DNA of 37,474 nucleotides from a virus: positions 1 through 37,474 of IMG/VR virus record IMGVR_UViG_3300042309_000376. One strand, 5' to 3'. Positions 1-8,726 of this stretch are shown here, in pieces (within the stretch, counting starts at the first letter, position 1; each line of letters opens with the position of its first letter). Below the pieces are notes generated by a model. That model searched no databases. It worked only from the letters and a program-made list of their open reading frames with translations, and was not told the DNA's origin. The position numbers were made by a program, and so were the translations under genes.

Positions 1-43
1 TTGAATTAGGAAAGAGTGAGACCACTTTTTAAACTGGCACATT

Positions 44-69
44 AGAGGGTCTCACCACCCTCTTTTTTT
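44..69 (+). terminator. Rho-independent terminator of an upstream gene
   Basis: A 7-bp perfect stem (AGAGGGT, 44-50, with ACCCTCT, 57-63) has a 6-base loop and is followed by seven T. It ends transcription from a gene left of the window. The motif just before it (22-37) recurs in front of two other terminators in this window. Confidence 0.85.
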
Positions 70-99
70 GTATGATACTCGCATATCGCACAAATCTCA

Positions 100-2256
100 A
101 TGACCGTTAAGTTTGAAGTTAAGGGGTCTCTTGCCCGTCTTCTAGCGACAGAGGACCTTGTGGTTGAGCACAAGAAGGTGGAGACCGCTTGTTTTAATGT
201 CCACACTCGTGTTCTTACGCTTCCTATGTGGGAAAAAGCAAGTGATAATATCTACACAATGCTAGTTCTCCACGAAATTAGTCACGCACTTTGGACCCCT
301 AATTTTGATTGGACTAAAGATGTTAAAGTTCCCCCACAATTTGTAAATATTGTAGAAGACGCCCGTATTGAAAAACTTTGTAAAAGGAAGTATCCAGGTT
401 CTCCTAAAAGTTTTTACGCTGGTTATAAGGAACTTGCCGATGATGACTTCTTTCAAATCAAAGATGATAATGTAGAAACTTATAATCTTGCCGATCGTGC
501 AAACCTTTGGTTCAAGATTGGTAATTATGTGGATGTACCGATTGAGCGTGGTGAAGAGACTGAAATCATCAATCTGATTGCCGATACTGAGACTTTTGCT
601 GATGTTCTGATTGCTGCAGAGGCACTCTATAAGTATTGTAAGCAAAAACAACAGGAAGAAACTAAGACTCCTATGGATAATCTGGAGTCTCAGGATAGTG
701 GTGCGAGTCAGCAACCTGCCTCTGATTTTTCTGATCAGCAGGAGGGTGAAAACGACCAACCTGAGTCCGAATCTTCTGATGGTGCTCCCTCTTCTGAGGA
801 AAATTCTCAGCAGAAACCTCAACAGCAACCCACAAATGATGGTGGTGAAGAGGATGAAGAACCTGAAGTCAAGACAATGGAGTCTCTGGAAGAGGCACTG
901 AAAGAACTTGTCAATCACGATGGATATGAGAATGTCTATCTTGAACTACCTCAACTTGACTTGGATAAAGTGATTGTCCCAAATGAAGAAATTCATTCTA
1001 ATTGCAAACAATATTGGAATAATTATCTTGAGGAACGGGGGTGGAAGTATGCTGATATTTTTGGTGCAATTGATAAAAAGTTTGCCGAGTTTAAGCGTTC
1101 TGCTCAAAAGGAAGTCAACTATCTGGTGAAAGAGTTTGAATGTCGTAAAGCAGCAGACTCTTATGCTCGTGCTTCTACTGCACGTACTGGTGTTTTGGAC
1201 TGCACTAAACTTCATACCTACAAATATAATGAAGATTTGTTTAAGAAAGTAACTACTCTTTCTGATGGTAAGAACCATGGATTGGTGTTTATTCTTGATT
1301 GGTCTGGATCTATGTCAAATGTGATGGAAGATACCATCAAACAACTTTTTAATCTTTTATGGTTCTGCAAAAAGGTTTCTATTCCTTTTGAAGTTTATGC
1401 TTTTACCACTGATTATCCTTTGGTGAAATATGACGAGAACGGTAAAGCAACACTTCGTCAACTCTCTTACAAAAAGAAAGATGGACTTATTCAGGTTGGT
1501 GAATGGTTTTCTTTGATGAACCTTCTTACCAGTAAAGTGAATGGCAAAACGCTTGAAGAGCAAATGCTGAATGTATTTCGTCTTGCGGTTTCTTTTGCTT
1601 ATCACAATCAGTGCTATTACAGCACTCCTCCAGGTCTGACTCTTTCTGGAACTCCTTTGAACGAATCTCTGATTGCTTTGCATCAAATTCTGCCCAAATT
1701 CCAGAAAGAAAACAAACTTCAAAAGGTTCAGTGTGTTGTTCTAACTGACGGTGAAGGATGTCTTCTCAAATATCATCGTGAAGTTAAGCGTCATTGGGAG
1801 GTGGAACCTTATCTGGGAACTTCTCATATTGGTGCCAATGCCTTTCTTCGTGATCGTAAGACTGGAATGACTTATTCGTGTGATTGTGAATATCACGAAT
1901 TCACTGATATTCTTCTTCGCAATTTGCGGGACAAGTTTGTTGATATCAACTTTATTGGTATTCGTGTTCTTGAGTCTCGTGATTCTGGACATTTTATTCG
2001 CCGGTACTATGGATATTATGGTGATGAATATGATAAGGTAATGAACTCTTGGAAAAAAGAGAAGGCATTTACCATCAAGAAGTCTGGATATCATTCTTAT
2101 TTTGGTCTTTCTGCAAATTCTCTTTCACAGGAATCTGAATTTTCTGTTGCCGATGATGCTACAAAGGCACAAATCAAATCTGCCTTTGCGAAGAGTCTTA
2201 AAAGTAAAAAAATGAATAAAAAAATTCTTGGAGAGTTTATTGAGTTGGTTGTCTGA
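100..2256 (+). CDS. VWA-domain / HExxH protein, CobT-like partner of the AAA ATPase
   Basis: This 718-residue protein has an N-terminal zinc-peptidase-like HEISH motif (H58-H62), a very acidic Gln/Ser/Glu-rich linker at roughly residues 190-265, and a C-terminal von Willebrand A domain with a MIDAS start, DWSGS, at D400. The gene directly downstream is a MoxR/CobS-type AAA ATPase. MoxR ATPases and VWA proteins commonly act as pairs that remodel or load metal into a target, and CobS/CobT of cobaltochelatase are one example. Cyanophages often carry such a pair. The architecture is seen in the sequence; the metal-chelatase role is only inferred. Peptidase activity is possible but unproven, since only the HExxH core is visible. 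No strong Shine-Dalgarno sequence precedes the ATG. Confidence 0.75.
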   Translation: MTVKFEVKGSLARLLATEDLVVEHKKVETACFNVHTRVLTLPMWEKASDNIYTMLVLHEISHALWTPNFDWTKDVKVPPQFVNIVEDARIEKLCKRKYPGSPKSFYAGYKELADDDFFQIKDDNVETYNLADRANLWFKIGNYVDVPIERGEETEIINLIADTETFADVLIAAEALYKYCKQKQQEETKTPMDNLESQDSGASQQPASDFSDQQEGENDQPESESSDGAPSSEENSQQKPQQQPTNDGGEEDEEPEVKTMESLEEALKELVNHDGYENVYLELPQLDLDKVIVPNEEIHSNCKQYWNNYLEERGWKYADIFGAIDKKFAEFKRSAQKEVNYLVKEFECRKAADSYARASTARTGVLDCTKLHTYKYNEDLFKKVTTLSDGKNHGLVFILDWSGSMSNVMEDTIKQLFNLLWFCKKVSIPFEVYAFTTDYPLVKYDENGKATLRQLSYKKKDGLIQVGEWFSLMNLLTSKVNGKTLEEQMLNVFRLAVSFAYHNQCYYSTPPGLTLSGTPLNESLIALHQILPKFQKENKLQKVQCVVLTDGEGCLLKYHREVKRHWEVEPYLGTSHIGANAFLRDRKTGMTYSCDCEYHEFTDILLRNLRDKFVDINFIGIRVLESRDSGHFIRRYYGYYGDEYDKVMNSWKKEKAFTIKKSGYHSYFGLSANSLSQESEFSVADDATKAQIKSAFAKSLKSKKMNKKILGEFIELVV

Positions 2257-2285
2257 TCCATCCGATCCACTTTCCAAACCGTCAC

Positions 2286-2311
2286 AAGGGGCACTTACCT
2301 GCCCCTTTTTT
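2286..2311 (+). terminator. Rho-independent terminator after the VWA gene
   Basis: The stem AAGGGGCA / TGCCCCTT has a 6-base loop and runs into six T. A TATAAT box (2317-2322) follows just downstream and may start cobS transcription, but no good -35 box lies 17 bases before it. Confidence 0.8.
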
Positions 2312-2356
2312 GTGTGTATAATATGGGAGTTCAAATGAAACATACCTAATTACATC

Positions 2357-3505
2357 ATGTCTCGCAAACCTTCTGTGAACAACGAACAACTCATTTCCGA
2401 ACTCAAGTCTCTGTATGGCGCAGAATTTTCTGCTGGTGATGTTCGTGGTTATTGTGCATCTAAAGGAATTTCTTATCCTACCGTGACTCGTTATCTTGAA
2501 CCTTTTAAAACTGATCGTGGTCGTTGGAATTTGGAAGTGACTCAACAACATGTTGATGAGATTGAGCGCACTTTCCAAGCACCTGCCGTGATTCCTCCCA
2601 CCGAACAAAATCTTATTCCCGAAAAAGATGATACCTTCGTCAAGTTTGGTAACTTTAACGATATTAAAAAAATTATTCAGTCCAATATTTTTTACCCTGC
2701 GTTCATTACGGGTCTTTCGGGTAATGGTAAAACATTCTCGGTGGAACAAGCGTGTGCTCAACTCAAGCGTGAAATGATTCGTGTGAACATTACCATTGAG
2801 ACTGATGAGGATGACCTGATTGGAGGTTTCCGTCTTGTAAATGGTGAAACTGCCTGGCACAATGGTCCTGTGGTAGAAGCACTTGAGCGTGGTGCTGTAC
2901 TCCTGCTGGATGAGATTGACCTTGCATCTAATAAGATTCTGTGCCTTCAATCCGTTCTGGAAGGTAAGGGAGTGTTTCTCAAAAAAATTGGTCGTTATGT
3001 GAAACCAGCTTCTGGGTTCACTGTAGTTGCTACCGCAAACACCAAAGGTAAGGGTTCTGATGACGGTAGGTTCATTGGCACCAACGTGCTCAATGAAGCA
3101 TTCCTTGAGCGTTTCCCCGTGACCTTTGAGCAATCCTATCCTGCTCCTGCTACCGAGCAGAAGATCCTGGAAGGCGTTGCTCTGGATCTTGGTGTGGAAG
3201 ACCGTGATTTTTGCAAGCGATTGGTTGATTGGGCCGATATCATTAGGAAAACGTTCTATGATGGTGGTATTGAAGAAATCATCTCCACCCGCCGTCTCGT
3301 TCATATCATTCGTGCTTACAGCATCTTTGGCGATAAGGCAAAGGCGATTCAGGTGTGTGTCAACCGTTTTGATGATGAAACCAAGACTGCCTTCCTAGAA
3401 CTGTACGATAAGGTTGATGCTGATTTTGTAATGCCTTCAGAGACTGCTGAACCGACCATTGTGGGTGCTAAGGGTTCTGATATTGACATTAACGTTCCTT
3501 TCTGA
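2357..3505 (+). CDS. cobS: CobS-like AAA+ ATPase (MoxR type)
   Basis: This 382-residue AAA+ ATPase has Walker A GLSGNGKT (residues 119-126) and Walker B VLLLDEID (181-188). The text between and after them (ETDEDDLIGGFR, then TVVATANTKGKG) is typical of the MoxR/CobS/NorQ branch. The N-terminal 70 or so residues look like a small helical, possibly DNA- or partner-binding, domain. In bacteria CobS is the ATPase subunit of aerobic cobaltochelatase, and the cyanophage homologue is widely annotated as a porphyrin/cobalamin biosynthesis protein. With the VWA protein just upstream it forms a MoxR-VWA pair. The family call is firm; that it boosts host B12 synthesis is a hypothesis. A perfect sigma-70 promoter for the next operon lies inside its last codons. 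Confidence 0.9.
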   Translation: MSRKPSVNNEQLISELKSLYGAEFSAGDVRGYCASKGISYPTVTRYLEPFKTDRGRWNLEVTQQHVDEIERTFQAPAVIPPTEQNLIPEKDDTFVKFGNFNDIKKIIQSNIFYPAFITGLSGNGKTFSVEQACAQLKREMIRVNITIETDEDDLIGGFRLVNGETAWHNGPVVEALERGAVLLLDEIDLASNKILCLQSVLEGKGVFLKKIGRYVKPASGFTVVATANTKGKGSDDGRFIGTNVLNEAFLERFPVTFEQSYPAPATEQKILEGVALDLGVEDRDFCKRLVDWADIIRKTFYDGGIEEIISTRRLVHIIRAYSIFGDKAKAIQVCVNRFDDETKTAFLELYDKVDADFVMPSETAEPTIVGAKGSDIDINVPF

Positions 3506-3511
3506 TATAAT
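3483..3511 (+). promoter_or_regulatory. Consensus sigma-70 promoter for the gp45-gp44 operon
   Basis: TTGACA (3483-3488), 17 bases, then TATAAT (3506-3511) is a perfect match to the vegetative consensus. The -35 and the spacer lie inside the end of cobS; the -10 starts one base after its stop codon. The start point should fall near 3518, inside the hairpin that follows. Confidence 0.85.
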
Positions 3512-3512
3512 T

Positions 3513-3543
3513 GGGGAAGGTAAATTATGACTTTCCCCCTTTA
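3513..3543 (+). terminator. Hairpin, possible terminator after cobS
   Basis: GGGGAAGG (3513-3520) pairs with CTTTCCCC (3531-3538, one G-T pair) around a 10-base loop. The following tract is only CCTTT, so termination may be weak. The hairpin lies in the 5' leader made by the promoter at 3483-3511 and ends just before an ATG at 3543, so it may act on translation instead. Confidence 0.5.
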
Positions 3544-3920
3544 TGTTTGGACCCGAGGACGAACAAAATCTAGTTGAATATAAAATTACTATGACTGATA
3601 AACCAAATCATCTTTGGAAATATAACGAAGATAAAATTCTCAAAGATGTTGAGGATTATGTGACTAGCACCTATCACGGACATTATTGCGGTGATAGTGA
3701 TGGTTATGCTGACATTCAAACCATTGATTTGATGGCAGCAAAGAAATTGGCAGCAGGATTCTGTCAGGCAAACATCCTTAAATACGGTTCTCGTTATGGT
3801 GACAAGGATGGACGCAATAAGCGTGATTTGATGAAAGTCATTCATTATGCTATGCTACTACTTCACTTTGACGGGCATTACACTCGCAAAGATAATGGAC
3901 TATCTGAATTCTCCCGTTGA
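3543..3920 (+). CDS. DUF3310/SaV-like small protein
   Basis: This 125-residue protein has a second half (GFCQANILKYGSRYG, then KRDLMKVIHYAMLLL) that resembles the DUF3310/SaV-like family. That family is common in phages and its role is unknown. An alternative ATG at 3591 would remove 16 N-terminal residues; neither start has a clear ribosome binding site. It is the first gene after the promoter at 3483-3511 and sits directly before the sliding clamp gene, so it is expressed early with the replisome. The family assignment is from memory of the motif and is moderate. Confidence 0.65.
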   Translation: MFGPEDEQNLVEYKITMTDKPNHLWKYNEDKILKDVEDYVTSTYHGHYCGDSDGYADIQTIDLMAAKKLAAGFCQANILKYGSRYGDKDGRNKRDLMKVIHYAMLLLHFDGHYTRKDNGLSEFSR

Positions 3921-3946
3921 TTATTATGAAATTGAAACAAAACACT

Positions 3947-4615
3947 ATGAAACTCTCTGATAATACCTTGACTCTTCTCAAGAACTTTGCTGGTATTAAT
4001 CAGTCCATCCTTGTCAAGCAAGGCAATAAACTCCGTACAATCTCTATTGCCAAGAACATTTTGGCGGAAGCAGAAATCACCGAGGAGTTCCCTCGTGATT
4101 TTGCAATTTATGACCTTAACCAGTTCTTAAATGGTTTGAGTCTTCATCAAGACCCTGACCTTGATTTTGCTGAGGATTCCTATATTACTATTCGTGAAGG
4201 TAAACGGCGGGTTAAGTATTTCTATGCCGACCCGAATGTGATTATTTCTCCTCCAGAAAAAGAAATTAAACTTCCTTCTGAGGATGTATGCTTTCAGTTG
4301 GAAACTGGTTCTCTGGAAAAATTGGTGAAGGCGGCATCAGTTTATCAACTTCCTGATATTTCTGCAATTGGCGATGCTGGTGCAATTCGTCTGGTAGTCC
4401 GTGACAAGAAGAATGACACTTCCAATGAATACTCTATCGTTGTTGGCGAAACTAGTGAACAATTTACTTTTAACTTCAAGGTTGAGAACATTAGTAAGAT
4501 TATCTCTGGCGCCTATGATGTGGTTGTGTCGCGGAAACTCCTATCACAATTTACTAACACTAAGCATAATCTCTCTTACTGGATTGCACTAGAACCTGAT
4601 TCTACATTTGAATAA
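3947..4615 (+). CDS. gp45: Sliding clamp, T4 gp45
   Basis: This is the DNA polymerase processivity clamp, which trimerises around DNA and in T4 also activates late transcription. From the ATG at 3947 the protein has 222 residues and begins MKLSDNTLTLLKNFA, very like T4 gp45. The DFAIYDLNQFLNGLSL stretch is also characteristic. Starts further upstream (ATG 3926, TTG 3917) keep the frame but add residues that T4 gp45 lacks. The stop overlaps the next start by one base. As clamp it works with gp44/gp62 and gp43, all encoded downstream. Because T4-type late promoters occur in this window, the clamp probably also serves late transcription. Confidence 0.93.
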   Translation: MKLSDNTLTLLKNFAGINQSILVKQGNKLRTISIAKNILAEAEITEEFPRDFAIYDLNQFLNGLSLHQDPDLDFAEDSYITIREGKRRVKYFYADPNVIISPPEKEIKLPSEDVCFQLETGSLEKLVKAASVYQLPDISAIGDAGAIRLVVRDKKNDTSNEYSIVVGETSEQFTFNFKVENISKIISGAYDVVVSRKLLSQFTNTKHNLSYWIALEPDSTFE

Positions 4616-5040
4616 TGCAATTTTTACTTTATCTTTCCACAGAAGGACTTGATATTTACAATATGATATCTAAGAAAGTTCTAGTGGTTGAAAACACTCC
4701 TATTTGTAGGAAGCATGACATTTATGGATGGTATCAGTCAAGTACCAAAACTATGACACTTTGCACTGACCGAATTAAATCTGGACCAGATCCTACACAT
4801 TATATAAATGAAACTCTTTATCACGAATCTGTTCATGTTGCACAAGTATGTAAAAATGGACATTTAAAATCATTTGGAATTTCTTTGTCGGACATGCCTA
4901 TCTCGAACAATAGAAAAAATGATATTAAAAATGCTGTTTCTATCGCTGGAGAAAGTGTTCGACACTTAGAGCATGAAGCATTTTGGATGGAAGATAAACC
5001 TGATAAGGTAAAATATGTAGTTCAAAAATACTGCTTCTGA
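4615..5040 (+). CDS. Small HExxH protein, possible metallopeptidase fold
   Basis: This 141-residue protein contains HESVH in the context of a helix (NETLYHESVHVAQVCK), which resembles the active-site helix of zinc metallopeptidases. Four cysteines are scattered through it. No third zinc ligand can be named with certainty; an HLEHEAFWME stretch near the C-terminus could supply a Glu or His. It starts on the last base of gp45 and its stop overlaps the next gene by one base, so it is translationally coupled inside the replication operon. The function is unknown. Confidence 0.75.
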   Translation: MQFLLYLSTEGLDIYNMISKKVLVVENTPICRKHDIYGWYQSSTKTMTLCTDRIKSGPDPTHYINETLYHESVHVAQVCKNGHLKSFGISLSDMPISNNRKNDIKNAVSIAGESVRHLEHEAFWMEDKPDKVKYVVQKYCF

Positions 5041-5552
5041 TGAATATATTCGTCACTTCTCCATTTCCGTCAGAGTCCGCAATCGTACTTCCTGACCGTC
5101 ACATAACAAAAATGGCACTCGAATGTTGTCAGATGCTTTCTATCGTAGCATCTGAGAAATGGGGTCACGGTTACGGGACTCTTCCCAAAAAAGATGGAAG
5201 TCCATATTCGACTGAAAAAGGTGCGTTCCGTAATCATCCCTGCACCAGGTGGGCAGCAGAATCAATTGATAATGCCTATTGGTTAATCAAGTGGGGTATG
5301 AACCTCTGTGATGAGTATTCTGTTCGTTATGGAAAAACTCATTCGTGCTACAATACCCTTGTAACTGCCTACTATCTTTTCCCTAAAGGTAAGATTACTG
5401 AAGTGACTCCATTTGTTCGTGCTATGCCCGATGAATGGAAGTATGATGATAGTATTGATACATTCACTGCTTATAAGAGGTATATTGCCTCAAAACCCTG
5501 GGTTGCGGATAACTATCTCCGTATGCCCCAAAGACGACCTTCGTGGATTTGA
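5040..5552 (+). CDS. Conserved phage protein, pyrimidine-dimer-glycosylase-like
   Basis: This 170-residue protein opens MNIFVTSPFPSESAIVLPD and continues with HITKMALECCQMLS, then RNHPCTRWAAES. That pattern (start, a HxxKM helix, a HPC-W segment) resembles a family related to the pyrimidine dimer DNA glycosylases (PF03013-like) that many phages carry beside replication genes. The likeness is recalled, not computed. A catalytic Thr or amine typical of the T4 DenV enzyme is not evident, so a repair role is only a suggestion. It is coupled to the gene before it and followed by gp44 after 6 bases. Confidence 0.7.
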   Translation: MNIFVTSPFPSESAIVLPDRHITKMALECCQMLSIVASEKWGHGYGTLPKKDGSPYSTEKGAFRNHPCTRWAAESIDNAYWLIKWGMNLCDEYSVRYGKTHSCYNTLVTAYYLFPKGKITEVTPFVRAMPDEWKYDDSIDTFTAYKRYIASKPWVADNYLRMPQRRPSWI

Positions 5553-5558
5553 TTTATT

Positions 5559-6500
5559 ATGAGTGATTTTCTGTGGTGTGAACGACACCGCCCAAAAACA
5601 ATTGAAGATTGTATTCTTCCTGAACAGACTAAAAAGACCTTTCAGGATTTTCTAAATAGTGGCGAACTGCCTAACTTGCTTCTTTGTGGTCCTGCTGGTG
5701 TAGGAAAAACCACCGTGGCAAAGGCATTATGTAATGAATTGGGAGTAGATTGTTATGTCATCAACGGATCCGACGAAGGTAGATTCCTCGATACTGTCCG
5801 AAACAATGCGAAAAACTTCGCTTCGACCGTCTCACTTTCGTCAGATGCTAAACACAAAGTCATCATTATTGATGAAGCAGATAACACGAGCAACGATGTT
5901 CAACTCCTCTTACGGGCGTTTATTGAGGAATTTGCTGGTAATTGCCGATTCATCTTTACCTGCAACTACAAGAACAAAATCATCGAACCCCTCCATTCCC
6001 GATGTGCCGTCATCGATTTCACAATCAAAGGAAAAGAAAAGACCAAGTTGGCAGGATCCTTCTTCAAGCGTCTACAGAACATCTTGGATGCGGAGAGCGT
6101 CCGATATGATCCGAAGGTCCTTGCGGAACTGATAAACAAGCATTTTCCAGACTTTAGAAGGGTTACCAATGAATGTCAAAGATATTCAGTTAGTGGAGAA
6201 ATAGACTCTGGAATTCTTGCATCTTTCTCAGATATCTCTGTAAATGAACTTAACAAGCATCTAAAGGAAAAGAACTTCCCCGAAGTTCGTAAGTGGGTTG
6301 TTTCCAATTTGGATAATGACATCAATATCATTTTGCGTCGTATCTATGACTCTTTGTACGATGTTCTTGACGGACCTTCTATTGCCGCCGCCGTTCTTGT
6401 TATTGCTAAGTATCAGTATCAATCTGCTTTTGTTGCCGACCAAGAGATTAATCTTCTTGCTTGTTTGACTGAAATTATGTGCGAGTGTAGTTTCAAATGA
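5559..6500 (+). CDS. gp44: Clamp loader large subunit, T4 gp44
   Basis: This AAA+ ATPase opens the gp45 clamp and loads it at primer ends. Its 313 residues carry Walker A GPAGVGKTT (44-52), Walker B IIIDEAD, sensor 1 FTCNYKNK and the SRC arginine-finger motif of RFC-type loaders. The length matches T4 gp44 (319). In T4 four gp44 subunits join one gp62. Here gp62 does not follow directly: three other genes lie between them (6497-8344). The stop overlaps the next start by four bases. Confidence 0.95.
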   Translation: MSDFLWCERHRPKTIEDCILPEQTKKTFQDFLNSGELPNLLLCGPAGVGKTTVAKALCNELGVDCYVINGSDEGRFLDTVRNNAKNFASTVSLSSDAKHKVIIIDEADNTSNDVQLLLRAFIEEFAGNCRFIFTCNYKNKIIEPLHSRCAVIDFTIKGKEKTKLAGSFFKRLQNILDAESVRYDPKVLAELINKHFPDFRRVTNECQRYSVSGEIDSGILASFSDISVNELNKHLKEKNFPEVRKWVVSNLDNDINIILRRIYDSLYDVLDGPSIAAAVLVIAKYQYQSAFVADQEINLLACLTEIMCECSFK

Positions 6501-6703
6501 ACCCATATAAAATCAATAAGGCATCCTTATATGAAGTGCCAGTAAAGACAACTCCTGCAAATGTGAAAGAAGCAAATGAAGCACTGTTTCGTGCTAAAAT
6601 GACTCTTCCTGCTGCCGCCAAGCACTGTGGCATGACGCAGAAGGAAATGAAACTTACTTTTTTTGAATACTTAAAGTATAACAAACCTGATTATGAACTC
6701 TAA
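6497..6703 (+). CDS. Small hypothetical protein, HTH-like
   Basis: This 68-residue protein overlaps the end of gp44 by four bases (ATGA) and the start of the next gene by eleven. The segment LPAAAKHCGMTQKEMKLTFF reads like a short helix-turn-helix in which residues are placed as in Fis or sigma-type recognition helices. That is a visual impression only. It is the first of three genes inserted between the clamp-loader subunit genes. Confidence 0.65.
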   Translation: MNPYKINKASLYEVPVKTTPANVKEANEALFRAKMTLPAAAKHCGMTQKEMKLTFFEYLKYNKPDYEL

Positions 6704-7283
6704 TTTTCAAAAACTACAATCCAAGCAAAAGTATAGAGTTGAAACCTACTGTAGGATTGCCTTTAATAATTTGAAAGCAAATGTACATGAATGGTTTGCC
6801 CATAGAGGATGTAAAGATACTGTCAGAGCAGTCACGCATTCATTTTATAACACCGTACATTCACTTTCAGTTCCTTCGGGATTAATTAGTGTTGAAGCAG
6901 TTGAAAAAAAGAAACTTGAACCTGAGTGGGCTCTATGTAAAGACCACTGCTATTCTCCACAGTTTATTGGTAGAATGATCATGGACAATTCAGATAAGTA
7001 TTTGAATGACTATGATCTATATAAAAAATTGTTCATTATGGCATGTACTACGATTATCATTACACCAGAACAAAATAGAAGTCTATCATTTTTAACTTCT
7101 AATAGGGATAATGACTTTAAAATTTATGCACATACTGATAAAAAGTATCAACATTTAAACATACAATTGGTAGAGAAAATGAATGGTACTAAATGGTATG
7201 AGAAGGATATGAAACCTGTCAGTAACTACATTGAAACTCCAAAGGAACTTCTTGAGTATGAAACTCAATTTTTAGTTGTATGA
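6693..7283 (+). CDS. Hypothetical protein between gp44 and gp62
   Basis: I do not recognise this 196-residue protein. It has several His and Cys residues (HEWFAHRGCKD, ALCKDHCYSP) that could bind metal. A hydrophobic stretch, LFIMACTTIIITPE, lies mid-protein and is probably a buried strand rather than a membrane span. The gene looks more A+T-rich than gp44 before it. It overlaps the following gene by four bases (ATGA), so the two are likely made together and may act together. Confidence 0.65.
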   Translation: MNSNFQKLQSKQKYRVETYCRIAFNNLKANVHEWFAHRGCKDTVRAVTHSFYNTVHSLSVPSGLISVEAVEKKKLEPEWALCKDHCYSPQFIGRMIMDNSDKYLNDYDLYKKLFIMACTTIIITPEQNRSLSFLTSNRDNDFKIYAHTDKKYQHLNIQLVEKMNGTKWYEKDMKPVSNYIETPKELLEYETQFLVV

Positions 7284-8344
7284 GTTTATTATCTGAAAGT
7301 GATGCTATTTGGGCAGCAGATCAATTTATAGAATATTATTCTAAATTTAATCGCATTGATGATTACATGCGATTTGTAAAACAAAGTAGAATTCAAAATT
7401 CTTCTGGAAAATTATTTGGTCCTGAGGAGGAAATATTTTCCGACTTTTCAGTTGAACCAAATGATATGTCATTTACTATTCATGAGGTTGATACTAGTTC
7501 TAAACCAAAATCAAAATACAATCAAGAATTGTATTCTGAAATTTTAAATATGACTGCTTCTAATGCAATTGAAGAAGCAATTCCAGGAAGAACAATTAAG
7601 TGGATTGTAACTGAAGATACTACCAATAAAGTTGTTGGTGTGATTAGGTTTGGATCTCCCACGATCAATTCAAAACCAAGAAATGATTATTTTGGAGAGG
7701 TGCTACCTTTATCTAAAATTAATCATGAGTTTGTAATGGGATTTAATATTGTCCCAGTTCAACCTTTTGGATATAATTATCTTGGCGGAAAACTACTTGC
7801 ATTATTGGCATCATCTAATGAACTCAAACGACAGTTTAATGCAAAGTATGGAACTGATCTTCAATACTTTGAAACAACTTCATTATACGGTACAACAAAA
7901 GGAGTATCCATGTATGATGGTCTTAAACCTTATATTCGGCACATAGGAGATACTGAAAGTAATTTTCTTCCCTTATTTCATGATGACTATTTTCGTGAAA
8001 TGTTTTGGTGGTTTAATAATAATGCAAACGATGGTGAGAGATTGATTTCCGCAGATAAGTCTTCAAAGAAATTGAAGATTCAAACTAAGATGATTTCAAT
8101 TATTATGAAGTCTCTTCGTGATGATTCAAAGTTAAATGAATTTAAGCAATCTATTGATCACGCTAAAACTTTGACTGAGAAGAAAAGATATTACATTTCA
8201 AAGTTTGGATATGAACCTGAAGAGGTTATCGAGTGGTGGAAAGTCAAGGCAACTCGAAGGCATGAAAAGTTGCTGCAAGACAACAAATTAAGAACGGAAC
8301 TTGAACTATGGACAGCAGATTCTAACTTGCAAATTATTAGATAA
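7280..8344 (+). CDS. DUF4338/DruA-like protein (tentative)
   Basis: This 354-residue protein has a central block in the order VGVIRFGSPTIN, KPRNDYFGE, EFVMGFNIVPVQPFGYN, LGGKLLALL, ELKRQFNAKYG, LQYFETTSLYG, then KPYIRHIGDTES. The order and spacing resemble the DUF4338 family, which includes DruA of the Druantia anti-phage defence system; its biochemical role is poorly known. The match is from memory and needs a profile search. The gene is translationally coupled to the 196-residue gene before it and ends one base before gp62. Finding it between two clamp-loader subunits suggests an accessory insertion that kept the operon reading through. Confidence 0.65.
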   Translation: MSLLSESDAIWAADQFIEYYSKFNRIDDYMRFVKQSRIQNSSGKLFGPEEEIFSDFSVEPNDMSFTIHEVDTSSKPKSKYNQELYSEILNMTASNAIEEAIPGRTIKWIVTEDTTNKVVGVIRFGSPTINSKPRNDYFGEVLPLSKINHEFVMGFNIVPVQPFGYNYLGGKLLALLASSNELKRQFNAKYGTDLQYFETTSLYGTTKGVSMYDGLKPYIRHIGDTESNFLPLFHDDYFREMFWWFNNNANDGERLISADKSSKKLKIQTKMISIIMKSLRDDSKLNEFKQSIDHAKTLTEKKRYYISKFGYEPEEVIEWWKVKATRRHEKLLQDNKLRTELELWTADSNLQIIR

Positions 8345-8345
8345 T

Positions 8346-8726
8346 ATGGAACTAAAAGACTGGTTAAACTCAATCAATCAAACAAAAAAGAACCTAATTG
8401 ATGAAGACCCTTCAACTGAGAAGGAATATTCTCCATACATTATTAATAAGTGTCTTTCGGCAGAGATTGACTGTATTATGTTTGTGAACGAACTGAATCA
8501 GTATCATTTTCTTCCCAAAAAAATGCAATATGACTTTCTTATAAATATTCTGAGAGTTAGGAAGAGATATTCTCCTTGGCTTCGTAAAGATACAATCAAA
8601 GATCTTGATATTGTCAAGCGTTATTATGGTTATAGTAATGAAAAGGCACAGCAGGCTTTGAGGATTCTAACAAAAGAACAACTAACATTTATTAAATCGA
8701 AATTTGAAACTGGAGGAACAAAATGA
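8346..8726 (+). CDS. gp62: Clamp loader small subunit, T4 gp62
   Basis: From the ATG at 8346, one base after the preceding stop, the protein has 126 residues and begins MELKDWLNSINQTKKNL. This, the CLSAEIDCIMFVNELNQY stretch and the KKMQYDF segment match the cyanophage gp62 family. gp62 is the single small subunit of the T4-type clamp loader and is shorter here than in T4 (187). An in-frame upstream ATG (8301) lies inside the previous gene and is less likely. The last bases, GGAGGAACAAAATGA, supply a strong ribosome binding site for regA. Confidence 0.88.
   Translation: MELKDWLNSINQTKKNLIDEDPSTEKEYSPYIINKCLSAEIDCIMFVNELNQYHFLPKKMQYDFLINILRVRKRYSPWLRKDTIKDLDIVKRYYGYSNEKAQQALRILTKEQLTFIKSKFETGGTK

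Noticed and set aside
2282-3304. A 340-codon open frame on the - strand opposite cobS
   Set aside because: It lies wholly opposite cobS, whose protein motifs are clear. Its translation has no recognisable domain, and it runs through a terminator and the promoter region.
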